A stretch of 64,000 nucleotides of DNA from Diprion similis (lineage: Eukaryota > Arthropoda > Insecta > Hymenoptera > Diprionidae): contig NC_060114.1 in NCBI RefSeq assembly GCF_021155765.1, positions 6,076,001 through 6,140,000 of the forward strand, written 5' to 3'. The notes beneath the pieces are model-generated. The model made no database searches. It was not told the origin of the DNA and worked only from the letters and a program-made list of their open reading frames with translations. Of this stretch, positions 24,481-45,504 are shown piece by piece; position 1 is the stretch's first letter; each line of letters starts with the position of its first letter. The position numbers and the translations under genes were made by a program.

Positions 24481-24579
24481 GAATACAAAATCCGCTTTGT
24501 GGATTAGAATTCGCAGCACTGCTCTTGCTGTTACGATAAAATCCCTTTTCATAAGCAGCAATATTCCCTAGAAACTTTT

Positions 24580-24591
24580 GATCACGTGATC
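24580..24591. promoter_or_regulatory. E-box palindrome upstream of RPN2
   Basis: GATCACGTGATC is a perfect 12-bp palindrome around a CACGTG E-box, about 320 bp before the RPN2 start codon. The interval 24580-24908 is richer in G+C and CpG than the surroundings and probably holds the promoter and 5' UTR. Confidence 0.4.
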
Positions 24592-24908
24592 GTTTTGCGA
24601 CTGCTGCTTGCGGCACATGAAAAGGCACCTTAAAAACTCAGATATTTCTCCTGGACATGTCACGCGATTGGTTGGTTTCCCATGTAGCCTGTATCAAGTC
24701 GATACAATGTGAACGTGACCATCGATCCGGCTGCGCAGGCGCTCGTGACTGCCAGCGATTTCCGTTATGCGGTGGAACGGCGCGTTGCGTTGTTCAACGC
24801 CATTTTTCTAGACACGCGCAATGGGTGAAGAGCCATCTTGTTTCTGTTTGCCTAGACGACGTGGCCGAGTCGAGAAGAGACTCGCGTTGGTTAACCAGAT
24901 CCAGAAAC

Positions 24909-33168
<8,260 letters not shown>

Positions 33169-34870
33169 TTAAAAATTAAGTCGATTTGGGAAGGAAGAAT
33201 AAAGGGAGAAGAAGAATGGTGAAGGGAAGAAAGAGTTACAGGCAGACAGATTTGAGACTTGAATTAAAAAGGAGAAAGGCATCACGAAACAATTAATATT
33301 CAGTAATTCAATATTTAAAAGAAAATGGCACGCATTAATATTTTAAATATTTATTTACCCTTAAACTTAAAAAATATTCAGAATAGCTAACGAGCCGTAA
33401 GACTTGCGAGTTTTTTCCTAATTTCTTTTATTTACAATACCTCATTATTTTACTTGCCTCTAACGATAAGCCACCTTTAGAGAATTGTTATCTTTTCTCC
33501 ACTTCATTAAATAATGAAAAGATGAAAGAATTGAAAACGAAGAATAACCGAAAAGTTGACAGACATGAATAACAGATAGGAAATAATTGAAGGTAGAGAG
33601 ATGAAAACAGATTGAAGTTGAATAAAAAAATCGAGTATTTAAATGCATAATAGTATAGATCATAGAGAATATTTTGTTTCCATGTTTTCGTTTCCTCCCT
33701 CTAATATATTAGCAACGAAACTAGTGCGTGACGTGATTTTGCACCGTTAAAATGAGTAACTTTTGTTCAAGTCATCCTATTAATCTAGCTATTTAGCAGT
33801 TTGCAATGAAAACTTGTCTGTGCTGCAATGATTTTTTTCTTTTTCTTGATTTTTTGTAAAAAGTAACGAAAGAAAACAATATTCTGAAGCATGTTATTGC
33901 CACTATAAAAATTCGGAGGGTAAAAACTAAAAATAGCAGTTGCATACCGATTTGTTGTGTAAAATCTATTCCAACACAATCTAACATTCCTGATGATGAT
34001 ATACGTGAAAGAAGTGACGAGCATCGAGCGAGCTGCTGCTGCAATTAATTTATAAAACTCTTTGATAAGTCGTCTGAAAGTGGATCATTTTTTTACTCGT
34101 TGTACAGAGATTTGAGATATTAATAAATAAATGAGTGAAACATTGTGGTTAATCCTGATTGATTAACCCGGTTTTAGTGAGTTAATCAAACTCGTATCTA
34201 AGATTGTGAAATATTGCTCGTCGTTTATTCGTTGCATAATTTTCTTGCAGTTTTTAAATTTCAATGCTTCTCAAGAAATTATATAACGGTAAAAATGACG
34301 TAACTTGTGATTGAAGTGAAGTGAGTGTGAAGTTTTTCAATTTGATAATAGAAATTTTTTTTTTTTTTTTATGCAAATTATCAGTAGTTTGTTTGTTGAA
34401 TTAGATCGCGTTTGAATTTTCGTTTGTATTGATTGACAAGTTAAGCACATATTTAGCAGGTATCGTTATAATCAAAATAATCTTGATAGAATTCTTATAT
34501 ATAGAATAATCTTGATTAAATTATTTAAATTGTTTTAATATCTTACTACACGAAAATTTTAGATTATTGAATTACAAAATTTTCAAAATTATTTTACTAA
34601 TTATTTTTTCAACTTAATTTAATATTATATTATAGTATTTAAAATTTCGCGCTCACTGCATGCGCAGAAGTGTGAGATTTTTCCCATCACGCGAGTCATG
34701 ACTGTCATTACATTTGATTATTTTGATTATTCAAATTCATCCGCGAAGGTCTCGCCTCGGTACAGAAATAATACACGTACTTTATACATAAGATGAGATA
34801 AGTGCATTCGTGCTGTGCATCTACCATGTATCGCAAAATGTATGCACATACACTTATACACTTGAAGTGA
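33169..34870. other. RPN2 3' flank
   Basis: Contains the RPN2 3' UTR (candidate polyadenylation sites at 33198 and near 34120) and AT-rich intergenic sequence. No gene was recognised. Confidence 0.5.
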
Positions 34871-34873
34871 TTA

Positions 34874-35110
34874 ATTCTGACCGATTCAGGGCCACGCGTA
34901 TTTAGCTCAAGCGCGAGATCCGATGAGAACCGTCTGATACGTCGGTAAAATCGTGCAGCAACATCTCGAGCGAGTCGAATCTGTCGGTAAAATCGTGCGT
35001 CAACGTATCGAGCGGGTCGGATGTTACAGACTGCTTTACCGACGCAGCAAACGGTTCTCATCGCGTTCCATAATTCAGCCAAATACGCGTGTCTCTGAAT
35101 GTGTCAGAAA
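34874..35110. mobile_element. Foldback MITE downstream of DRC2
   Basis: The left arm TTCTGACCGATTCAG...CACGCGTATTT matches the reverse complement of the right end (TTCTGACACATTCAG...CACGCGTATTT). Further in, CGATGAGAACCGT and CGTCGGTAAA pair with CGGTTCTCATCG and TTTACCGACG. The centre carries a 45-bp tandem duplication starting GTCGGTAAAATCGTGC. It ends about 20 bp beyond the DRC2 stop codon, so it probably lies within that gene's 3' UTR. Confidence 0.7.
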
Positions 35111-35128
35111 CCAATGTGTCATGTGTAT

Positions 35129-38100
35129 TTATTGGAATTTGCACAGGCTGGCTTCAATGACCACCGGCTTTCCTCTGACCATCTCAAGCTCCTCTAATAC
35201 TCGCGATTCCTCCGAGCTTCCCACCGATCTCTCGGCTATGCAATGCTTCAAGCAGTCTTTGAGACATCTTCCCTCGTCTCGCAGCTTATCTCGCTCTAAA
35301 CGCAACTGTTTGCTGACTATTTTCGCATGTCCAACTCGGCGCCAAAACAACTCAAGGTTTCGGTACTGTTCCATTACCTGTAAATTGTGTTATTTTCAAT
35401 TTTAACGTCTCGATTCTCTCTTTTTTATCTTGGGAAGAAAACGATTGTCGCAAATCTTTGGTTTCTTTTAAATCCCGTCTTTTCAATCTCGAGTCGAATT
35501 GATATGCTCAAAGTAATCACTTTTCCAAAAGCAATGAACAGAAAACAAAAACTATGTCTCTTGGTCGCTAGTGACTTTTTTTTTTGTATGTAGTTGATTT
35601 GAGAAAAATATTCTTTGGGTTTAAATTCATGGATTTCTTCTCCGAAACAAATGTTAATCAATGAACGGTAAACAAAATATTATTTCGAATTGAACAAACA
35701 TTTTTTTCAATTGTATAGCAAACCAAAATTTTTTATGATTTGACTGAATTTTACTGAATTGAAGTCAACTTTTCCCTGAGTTAACTATTTTACTGGCTTA
35801 ATTTCGAAAGATTTTATCGGGTACCAAGTTTGGTCAATTTGATTTTATACCGTAAGAAGCAGTCGACAAGATTTTCAAATCATGTATTGAATGAATGAAC
35901 TTGAATTGATTACGAGGTACGTTACTAATATCCACAAATATGAATTTGATTGTTTTGATTTAAGTCTTGTGATTCGATTTAATAATTCTGTTTACCCCAA
36001 ATCGGGAGAAAATGATGAACTTCGTAAAATCCGTGAATTCGTGAATCATAAATATTTTGACCGATTTTTTTTTTTTTTATTCATACTTGACTAAATTATG
36101 CATAAAACTTGGAATTCGTGAGTATTTTTGTCAGAGAAATTCAAATGATTGCAAGTGATTGTCATTCGAATTGGATTATATTATGGATTTGTTTATGCGA
36201 TGTTCGATTGCGAATTAAAAGAAAAAATATCTGTTTCGATTCAACAAAGTTTTGGTTGCATACGACGAGTGATGGGAAAAAAAATTGGTACCGCGTGGCT
36301 TCTCTCCCATCCAAAATCGGCTATAAAATCTTCCGGATAGTCCTCAAGCACAACGGAAGGTTTGAAGGGTAGAATTACTTCTTCCGGTGTTTCGTATTTG
36401 CGGCAAATTTGCACTAGACTCAGCAAATTTTCACCCTTGGACAAAATACGCTTCAGATGTGTCGTCGTCGCGTTGAAATCGGCGGTGATGATTTTCAGCG
36501 CTTCTCGATCCGCCGTTTGCTCTGCGAAAAGTGAAGCAAAAACGGTGCAACAAAAACCCTGACGCGGAGAAGGAGATTTTGCATTTTTTGAAAATGCGAG
36601 TTTTTGCAAAACCTTTGATAGTCTACGATTTCGGAAATCGTTGTACCCGACATGAAGCGCGTTTTCACGGTCCAGTAAGCTTCGACGAAAAAATCTCTCT
36701 CCGCCATTATTTCTGAGATCGATTTTGTCGCGGTCACTTTGTACGCGTTTATCTTGTCCTTCATTTTACGAATTGATTCGAAAAGGCTTGCCGTGTGCGA
36801 TATTTGTCTTGCTATTATCGATCTTGCTTTATCGTCCTTTTCCTTAATAACGTTGTAATCCTTACGCATATTCTCGGTATCTAGAAAAATAAATTTTGTG
36901 CTCAGATTTTCGTTTTTAATTCGATGTTAATTATTTTCTCCCTTGAAACCGTTGAAGCTTTTTACGTTGCACTTGATTTTCCCACCCTAATTAGATCAAG
37001 GGTTGATTTAGTTCTGATTGTTACTCAATGAAGTCGTGAAATTATTGAACAATACAATAATCTCAAAGAATTTGTTAAGTCGATTCCAATGTTTGAAAAG
37101 TATATTTTTTTTCCCTAAAAACAATTTAAAAGGTTTTGATCAAATTACAGAATTAGGATATGCATCGAGTTGTTGGAATAACTAGAAAAATTCCTATTTC
37201 TATGGAAAGTTGGTGAATTCTGATCGATCGTTGGGAAATTCTTTGAAACTGTTTACTGCCGAAGTCATGAAGCCTTCGAATCGTTGGCAAAATTCGAAGA
37301 AAAGAATTCAATGAAGAATCTCGAAAATCGTCAAGAATTTTTTTGAGTTCAAGCGAAATTTGGTTTCTAGTTATGAGGTTGGTACACACGATTGGAAGAC
37401 TGATGATGTTGGTGAATCTCAGGAATTTACACCTCAACAACCAATCATTCAATTCGATTTGGTTTTTTTTTTATTTAATAGTACGTGATTAATCGTCTTA
37501 GCCAACTTCCTTCAAAATAGTTTTTATACATTTGACAAAAAATATGATGATTCAAAATCCAGTAAGGTTATGGGAAATCGTGGTAAACTGTCGAAGGAAA
37601 AGTGTCTCAAAATTTGAGAAAAATCTGTACAGCCGTTTTTGAACAAAATGATATTTTTGAAGCTATTGTCTATAAGGGTGAAAAATGAATTTAAAAAATT
37701 TGGAATTCAACCTCGATTTGCACACTTTTGAACAAAATAGATAAGGAAGAGAATGGCGCAAAGCGAAATCAGTTTCATCGAAGTTTTATCGGTCAAAAAT
37801 CCATTCCAAGATAAACAAAATTATTAAAATCAGCGAAAATCTCAGTTTCAAGGTTCGCCCCTTGAATTTCGGATGTCGAGTTTAAAAGTCCGTAAAAATT
37901 TTGGAATATTCCTCACCGGCTTGATACTTGACCAAATTATCGACGTACTGCTCCCAAAGTGCGTGATAACTTTTCTCCAAAATCAATCTTGCGACTCGTC
38001 TCAAATTCCGGTTATCGTCTTCGGCCTCGCCCACTTTGCTGATGGTTGCGCCCATGACGGACTTCATGAGGACCTCGAGGCGCTGTTCCATCGCGTACAT

Positions 38101-40560
38101 CACGGCTTGAATGTAAACCTCGTCGTCATTTTGCTTGAGGGCGATGGCCTCTGTTTCCTCGAACGCCGCGTCGATCATCTCCTGCAGTTCGACCTGATAG
38201 TTTTTATCTTCGGTGCTTAGCCGCTCCTTGTAAGTTTTGATCAGACAGCTTATAGTCTCGAGATGCGCTCTCTCGTTCATCTGATACTGTTCCTCGGCCT
38301 TTTCCAACTCGTCGAGAAGCAGGGAAATGCTGGATACAATTTATAAACCTTGATTATTTCAAATTCGCTAATTTATGCCAATTATTTCACGAATCATGCA
38401 AAGAAGAATTAGAAACACTTCGCGTTAATAATGCGAAATTTTTTTTTTTTTTTTCTCCAATCAAGTTAAAATTGTGTATAATGTATAGATCTATAGAAAA
38501 AATTAACAGAAACATTTTTTTTTCATAGATTTATACGTTATACAAATATTTGAGTTGATTGGAGGAGAAATTTTTTTTTTTTTTATACACCCTTTTGGTA
38601 TTAGTAACGTGGCTTGTTTCAATACTTTTACCGAAATCATTTTGCAGATGGAACGAGTGCGATTTGAATTTTCTCACTTTGCGACTTAGGTCTTATCGAC
38701 AATCAAAAATTCGGATGCAAATCAACCAGAATTGAATAATTTTGTGGAGAAAAAAATTTGTGTCGAATAATCGGCGTGCGCTGGTAAAATTAAATTTCTG
38801 TACAATGGATATCACATTCATCCAAAATTCATCGACAAATAATTAATTGAATGAGAATAATTTTGCTCCGAAAAAATAAAAGGAAAATAAAGTCAAATTG
38901 GGTTTCTGCATGAAAAAATTTCTATACCCGCAAAGCAAAGAACAAAAAAGTAACTGATACTCGTTTTTTCGATTAAACAAAAATTTATTGATGTACGGCA
39001 GATTGAGAGATATCGGAAAATAAGTGAAAACGTCACTTTCTCATGTCCAACACTCATGAAAATCCGATTTAACAACAACAACAACAAAAAAATTACGACC
39101 TGCAGATTATTTAACACTTTTTTTATTTAACGAGAGACTTTGATGAGATTTTTGGCAAATATGACAGAAAAAAAGAATGAAATAGGGAGATTTAAATATC
39201 TCCAATCAAAAAATCCGAGCAACAATTTTTAGTTCATTTCTATAACAGCGTACTTCTTACGATTAACATTAACACCCAAGGAACGTTCCTAAGAAATTTT
39301 AGAAAAATATTCGCAACTTCAAAATCACTTGACTTTTAAACTTTGAACTTGGATTGAATTCTAATTTCAGAATCCTAGAAAAATAATTAAAATTTCAAAA
39401 ACATGCATTTAAATTTTTTTTTCTTCAATTCTCAAATGTTTAAACACCTTAAATTTTTAGTTCGTTTCTATAACCGCGTCCGTTTTACGATTAACATCTT
39501 CTAAACTTTGAACTTGGATTTCTAAAATTTCCAAAACACGCATTCTTAGACGCGGAACTTTTAAATTTTACCGAACTCTCTACTTGAACACCCTTAAAAA
39601 TTTCATATATATATATATATTTTTTTTTTACCTGTAATTTTTCACATCGATTGCACGATCGAACGAGTGCCAAGCAACTTCAAGGTCTTCTTTGATCTGC
39701 GGCATCTTAATGCTCATCACCATATCGCGCCAGGATTTCGAAAATCGTTTCGAGTTCAAATTTCCACGTTCAATTTCCCGCCTGAGTCGTTCCGTTTTCA
39801 TTGTATTTTCCCTCTCTTCGGCAGCTCGAAGCTTCGCTGCTTTTTTTTCCGCTTTGCTACCTTTGCTCTTCTTCTTTGTCGTCTTCTGCTCTCCACCTTC
39901 CATCGCTTCCTTTTCATCCCTTGGCGCCGCGCTTTGCTGCTTTTGCCGTTTACCCTTGTCAAAGTATGAATTGTTTTCTACAAACTAAGTAACTTGGCTT
40001 AGTCTGTCTGGTTTTGAGTTGGGTACGAAACAGGCCCATCTGATAAGTATAATCCTCTAGTATTTTTATATCTCACTTTTACACTTCTTTCTTTGGTTTG
40101 CATCTTTCCATAAGTATATTCAGGAAATTCGGTATTTGCTTGTAGAAAAAAAAAAACCGACCAATATCCATACGCGTATGAAACAGAGCAACGTGGTAAA
40201 AAATATTGTTTTCTCAATAACAATCTGTTGTATAACCAATTTTTTTTTTTTCAAATCCAAAAAACAGTCGCGCATAAAATTTTTTTCATCGTGCGACTGG
40301 AGTGTTTCAGATATAAGTGAGATTTTAGCGAAAAAACCAAAGAAAGAAACAATTTCATTAACGAAAAATCGTAAAATTGTATTTGAATTTAAGTTATTAA
40401 AATCACTTCTTGTTATCAGACAATTTTTCGAAAGAATTTATACAAAATTTGATCCAAAACGCTGTGGCAAAATTCAAATTTGCGAAAGTGTTCATAATAT
40501 GAAAATCGTAAAAATTGAAACAAATTATGCACTTACTTTTGGTTTACTTTTTGGTGGCAT
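35129..40560 (-). CDS. DRC2: Dynein regulatory complex subunit 2 (CCDC65), 6 exons, 500 aa
   Basis: Exons in order are 40560-40537, 39984-39632, 38329-37917, 36880-36647, 36521-36292 and 35377-35129. All phases agree (1,503 nt, 501 codons). Exon 1 is a 24-nt microexon coding MPPKSKPK before a GTAAGT donor. Family landmarks are a Lys-rich N-terminus, SKSWRDMVMSIK with a following FDRAIDVKNY segment, ELEKAEEQYQ, KGENLLSLVQICRKYETPEE and NLELFWRRV. Most of the chain is predicted coiled coil. Length fits human CCDC65 (484). DRC2 is a core subunit of the nexin-dynein regulatory complex of motile axonemes, so in an insect I expect use in sperm and chordotonal cilia. The last exon starts with CAG then GTAATGG, and AATAAA overlaps the stop. 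Confidence 0.93.
38455..38564. repeat. 110-nt imperfect hairpin in DRC2 intron 2
   Basis: CTCCAATCAAGTTAAAATTG at the left pairs with the reverse complement of TTTGAGTTGATTGGAG at the right. The pairing continues through a TATAATGTATAGATCTATAG-type stretch, leaving a loop of about 28 nt. Both sides are flanked by poly-T. It resembles a small MITE; a pre-miRNA is possible but less likely. Confidence 0.55.
39230..39545. repeat. Diverged tandem duplication in DRC2 intron 2
   Basis: A unit with TTTTTAGTTCATTTCTATAA, TTACGATTAACAT and AAACTTTGAACTTGGATT occurs at 39230-39420 and again, shortened, at 39455-39545. Confidence 0.55.
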
Positions 40561-40818
40561 GGTCGATACGAATTATTGTTCTTTGACGAATTGATGTCTT
40601 TTTGGTTAGACTCCAGCAATGACATGAAAGAAAAAAAAAAAAAAATGGTTAGGAAGAATTGAATCATGAGAAGTTATCAGTTGTAGTTTCGATTTCATTT
40701 TCTTTATTTTCTCGATTGAATTCTTTCTCCTGTTTAAAAAGTTTCGAGATTTGAATTTCTAATTGATGAAATGTAACTTTGAAAATTTATTTCTTCTTTC
40801 ACAGTGAAAGCGTTTATC

Positions 40819-40824
<6 letters not shown>

Positions 40825-40851
<27 letters not shown>
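40825..40851. repeat. Poly-T tract
   Basis: A run of 27 T. Similar long runs lie at 48124-48151 and at the right edge of the window (63982-64000). Confidence 0.8.
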
Positions 40852-40855
<4 letters not shown>

Positions 40856-41228
40856 ATTACTAGATACTTTTTATGATATTATTGAATCAGCTAGGAAAAT
40901 TTAATTTAATTTTTACAGTTAAACCGATTTTTCTTCCATAAGAGCAATATTTTAAAAGCTACGTTTGAGCGAACTTTCTATAAACAGAAAAATACTTCTG
41001 ACTCTAATCGCAAAACTTTTGTCTGATCACGACATCAATCCATAAAGAATTGAAGAAAATAAATGAAAGTTTTGGCAGAGATTTTTCTTCGTTGATACAT
41101 TGTTAATACTTTGAATTATCAGCTCACGCAAAAACAGTCTCAAGGTTCGTTTGTATGATTTGCTTTGCGGTAGCCGATGTGCACAGACTTAATTGATGTA
41201 TGTGAAAACATGAGTAAATGTATATGAG

Positions 41229-41724
41229 GCGTTCCACGCCAAGTCGGAGGGTTTGAAATATTTTTATTCATGATTTTCTCAATTTATTGATATTTTTTAG
41301 TACCACTTAAAAGAGCTTTCTGGTGAATTTTGAGATTTTGTTTTATTACTTGTTGAAAAAATGTCAAATTAAAAAAAAAATCAAGAGATACATTCACTGT
41401 AAAAAACACGATTCAATACTTCAAACGCAAATATCAAAAACACTGTGAATATTTTTATGTTGTATTTTTTTCTGCAAAGGCCATCTTAAAAGAAAGATTT
41501 ATGAAAAAAAAACTTCGAATTGGACGATTATTAAGAAAGTTATGAACAAAAAAACAAAAAAACACACCGATTTATTTGAAAATTTCATATATTTTCAACA
41601 AGAAATAAAAAAAAAATCTCAAAATTTACCAGAAACGATATTTTGATGGGTATTAAAAAATTCAAAAAATTGAAGAATTTAAAAATGAAAATTTTTCAAA
41701 CCGTCCGATTTGGCGTGAAATTGC
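41229..41724. mobile_element. Foldback element, about 500 bp
   Basis: The left end GCGTTCCACGCCAAGTCGGA is the near reverse complement of the right end (CCGATTTGGCGTGAAATTGC). Diverged complementarity continues inward for about 200 bp, including GTGAATTTTGAGATTTT against its complement near 41610. There is no open frame. It is a non-autonomous foldback or MITE type. Confidence 0.75.
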
Positions 41725-41875
41725 GCTGCAAAAATTAAAAGTGATACATCTATTCAATAACTTTACTCATTCTTTCTTATTTTCCCCCCATTTGAAGCTG
41801 AAAATCTTATTCCTAATGACAAAAAAATCTTGCAAAAAAAATTTGCATTATAGAAATCGGTGAAAATGTTTGAAA

Positions 41876-42209
41876 CGATCGAGTATCAGCGACGGTCTTT
41901 GCTTTCTCAAATCCGTCTTAAAACAAGTCTTTTGTACGTTCGTAATACTGTTTACTTGGATAATATTCTACATTTGCATTCCTAACTCGTTCCACAACCT
42001 AACCGAAAAATTTTGTCGCGTAAGTTTTAATGCCCTCTTCAATATTTTGGGGACTTTTTCTTTGTGCAGAACGTTACGAAGCAAGAAATTTCTCGATCAG
42101 GTTGTGGGACGCACGAAGAATGTACAAATGTGGATTATTCAACAAATGAACACACTTAAAACGCTCGAAGACGGATTTGAGAAAGCAAAGACCGGTTGCT
42201 GATCGTGAT
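41876..42209. repeat. Long imperfect hairpin, about 335 bp
   Basis: Left arm 41876-42023 and right arm 42073-42209 are reverse complements with interruptions. The outermost 24 bp around GGTCTTTGCTTTCTCAAATC match almost perfectly, and the inner CCACAACCT pairs with AGGTTGTGG. The loop is about 50 bp. The open frame running through it is a by-product of the symmetry. It could be a MITE or a hairpin-RNA source. Confidence 0.7.
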
Positions 42210-45200
42210 CCTCCGTTTCAGTCGTTTTCACTGTTCAATTCCAAGTCAGATACTTTTTTTTGAAAGTTTATCTGCAGAAATTGAAGTTTCCGTTTCAAAA
42301 GAGCAGACGAAAAAATAGAAACAACGAGCGAGTTAATGAACGGATGAAGTATGTGTTACTTCCAACATTTGCAGAACAGCAATTTAAATATAAAACCAAC
42401 CTTGATGTTTGACAAAAAAAATCCAGTTGTAGATTCATTTAAAAAATTGGCAACTTAATGCAAAATTAGTAAGCAAATATAATAATATTTTACATAAAAT
42501 TTGAAAGTCGATAAGCGATGTTGAAAAATAATTTTAAACTGTTCGAACAATCAGACCTGCGGCTAAATTTGTATTGGAAAAATAATTGTGTCACATAAAT
42601 TTGACGAGTATACATGAGAAAAAAAAACTGCTCTTAGAACCTCGATTTCACTTCATACTTCAGATTGTGTATCTGAAGATTTAGTTGTATTAGTTAATCT
42701 CAATTGAGGATTAATATGCCTGTCATGCTCGAACTGTCGTAATTCTTTATTCCAATGCGTTGACCGTAGTAATTACCATCCATGTATATGTACACACATG
42801 CTTGTATACAACAGATGCGTATGAATTTCGATAGTTCGATAGTTTCAAGATCATCGCACAAGAAGCACGTAGAGTTGGAGAAATTCCCTGAAGCAGTTTT
42901 AACTCACAATGTCATCGTAAGTATTGCAAAATCGAGCACGTGTACGTAAAAAGCGGAGAAAGACCGCCTCTTACTTAACAATTTTTTGTCGCTCACATAT
43001 TTTCACAGTATAATATGGAATTCAAGATGCGAATACACAATTGAAAATAAGTAAATGGTAAAAAAAATGCTATTTTAATTAATTAAAATTACTATTTGTA
43101 CGGTGATTCATTTTATTTTTTCTTATCTTTAATGTGTTAATCTAACATATTGTAAACAGTATTTCCTATTGTAAGAAAGATTTTTCTGTAGCTAAAAAAG
43201 GTCATTTTAAGAAATCTCATCAGTAGCGATTCATTTTTCAACGGCTGGCTCGAGTTTCTGTACCTAGGATGATAGCAGACTACGAGACGAATTCAACGCC
43301 CTCAAGCACGTTAATTTTGAACATCTAGTTCAAGAGATACCGCGTTTTGAATTTCAGTTCGCGTGCGAGTCGCCGTGCGAGCGGATCGCCTCGCGCGAGC
43401 GGCGATCTTGAAAGCGCGATATCTCTGGAATGCGTGATCCAAAATCGCCGATCAAGGGCTGGTTGGATTCGTCTTGGCATTTTCTACGCATTGGCGACAA
43501 GCAGAAAAATGAGGCTAGTCATGGAAAAAAATGGCGATTGTTGCAGTTTCCTTGAAACTCCAACATCGTGTTATATCCTTAGAAATTACATTAGTTTTCG
43601 AAACTTTCACACGACTCGGACACGGTGTAATAGAACACCATGTATGGCAGTGTCAGTGTCTCCTAATTGTTACTTGTAGTTACCTGCCCGTCGTCGAGTG
43701 AGAAGATGAAGCAACAACGGTCTCGGTGGCATTGCCGAGTGATTGGCCAAGGCATTTACACATGTATAGGCTGCGGGTATGCATGTGAGTACCAAGCTTA
43801 GGTTTCTACCTTTGCCTAATGCCTCTTGACTCCGATCTTGGGCGTTATTAACGGGCTGTCATTCAGCGGCTGAAGAGATGTCAAGCGGATGAGTTTGCGC
43901 CGCTGGCTTGAAGCGTCTCATGCCTTCATCCATGTTTTTTTCTTCTTCTTTTATTTTACTCCACGCATGTTTGCTCATTTTCGCAAATCGTAATTCGAGG
44001 CCGATCACGATTGACAAATCTCTCTGCAAATAAAGCTGTTCAAGACACTGTGTTTACACACGTTTCTCACATACGGTTGCGATGATCTCTTGTCGCCATA
44101 ACGCAATTCGTGCATTCCACACTTTTCTTAATTTGCGGTATCATCGTTTTATTGTTATGGTTGTAGAAATCTACAATTATGCTAATCGATCATTTACTAT
44201 TTCAGAATTTAGAGGTAATTATTTTACAATAAGGCGTAAAGAAATTTTTTTCTAAAATTCTCTAGCCTCGTGATAAAATTCCGCTACTTGGGCTGCAGGG
44301 AACGGAAATTCGATGGTCTTAAAACGAGCGGCCTTATAACGAGCATTCGCACAGGGTAGATCAAGTCTGCAATGAAATTGATTGGAAAATTGCTTTCCCT
44401 CGAAGTCTCGACGCGTTTTTTCGGGGTTTAGAAGTGTAAAAATATCGCTTGACACCCCTTTTTTACATTTTTGTGTTTTTTGAAACATTCGGTATTTAGT
44501 TTGTTTGACATCGGCTACCTTGTGCCAGATCCGAGGACAGAGAGATCGAGATGACCGCGTGTCTGCTTGGCTTCGTATTGTACGTTTAACCTGCTAAGAA
44601 CGATAATTGAAGTCTAATTAGGTATTTTCCAACACGTACCTGTATAATTTTTAAGTTACACACTTTTCACTTGCATAACGGGTCTGCAGCTGTGACGATA
44701 ATTCGGGTTCAACACTCGAGCATTATGGCATACGAAAAAAGTGAAGAAAATCGGGAGTCAAAGTGAAAAAATTAACTCCTCCATTTTTTTCGACGCGTGA
44801 ATTAACCTTATTAATAAATTTCAATCACCTTATTGAAAAATTATATATTTTCTTTCTTCTCATTACTTTCAATACTTCACATTTAGATGATACAACAATA
44901 ATTTTTTTTTTTTTTTTTCTCTAATAACGATAAAATGTAAAAAAAAACAGACTCGTCGCGAAAGAAAGCAACATAATTTGTTAATATGATGGAAAAAAAA
45001 TATCGGTGTGTTTAAAGTAATCGCACATATAGCTAACGTCCGCGAAGTTTTTTTTTTTTTTTTTTTTCGTCATTTTTCTTAGCACGATGTCATATCGGGT
45101 TACAAATGTACTGTTGATAATCGAAGAAATGACACAAATTTTGAATAAATTTAAGTACCAACCGGTTTTTAATCGCAACGCTAACACCTGTCGTACATCA

Positions 45201-45504
45201 TAAGTCAAGATGGGCCGCGTTTGAATGGAATGTGACGTAAAATTCAAATTACAGCTATAACTCCTGACAAGAATTAGACGTTTTGTTAATTTTATTTTCC
45301 TGCAGTTGGGTGAAGAGCGATCGGATATAAGACTTAAAAATAGAAGAACAGTGGCATTAGTTAGAAAAATATGCATCTAGATGTACAACAGCATTTATGA
45401 AACAATAAGTCTAATAATAAATAAATAAAAAAAAAAAACCATTCATTAACAATTTCTCGATTATATTATAATATAAATTATGCTCTAAAAATGTTAATAA
45501 AAAT
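42210..45504. other. Intergenic region without recognised genes
   Basis: AT-rich sequence with poly-T tracts (44902, 45048). A more GC-rich patch at about 43330-43480 has repeated GCGAGC/CGCGAG words, and weak minus-strand frames lie near 44260-44490. No exon could be supported by splice sites and protein features together. Confidence 0.4.

Noticed and set aside
34708-35082. 124-codon minus-strand frame with repeated ARFYRxIR
   Set aside because: The repetition is the 45-bp tandem duplication inside a foldback MITE, not protein evolution.
41870-42202. 110-codon plus-strand frame with a hydrophobic segment
   Set aside because: It runs across both arms and the loop of a long hairpin; the symmetry explains the frame and no homology is recognisable.
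43347-43679. 110-codon frame in a GC-richer patch
   Set aside because: Composition is dominated by simple GCGAGC-type words and no domain or good splice context is visible.
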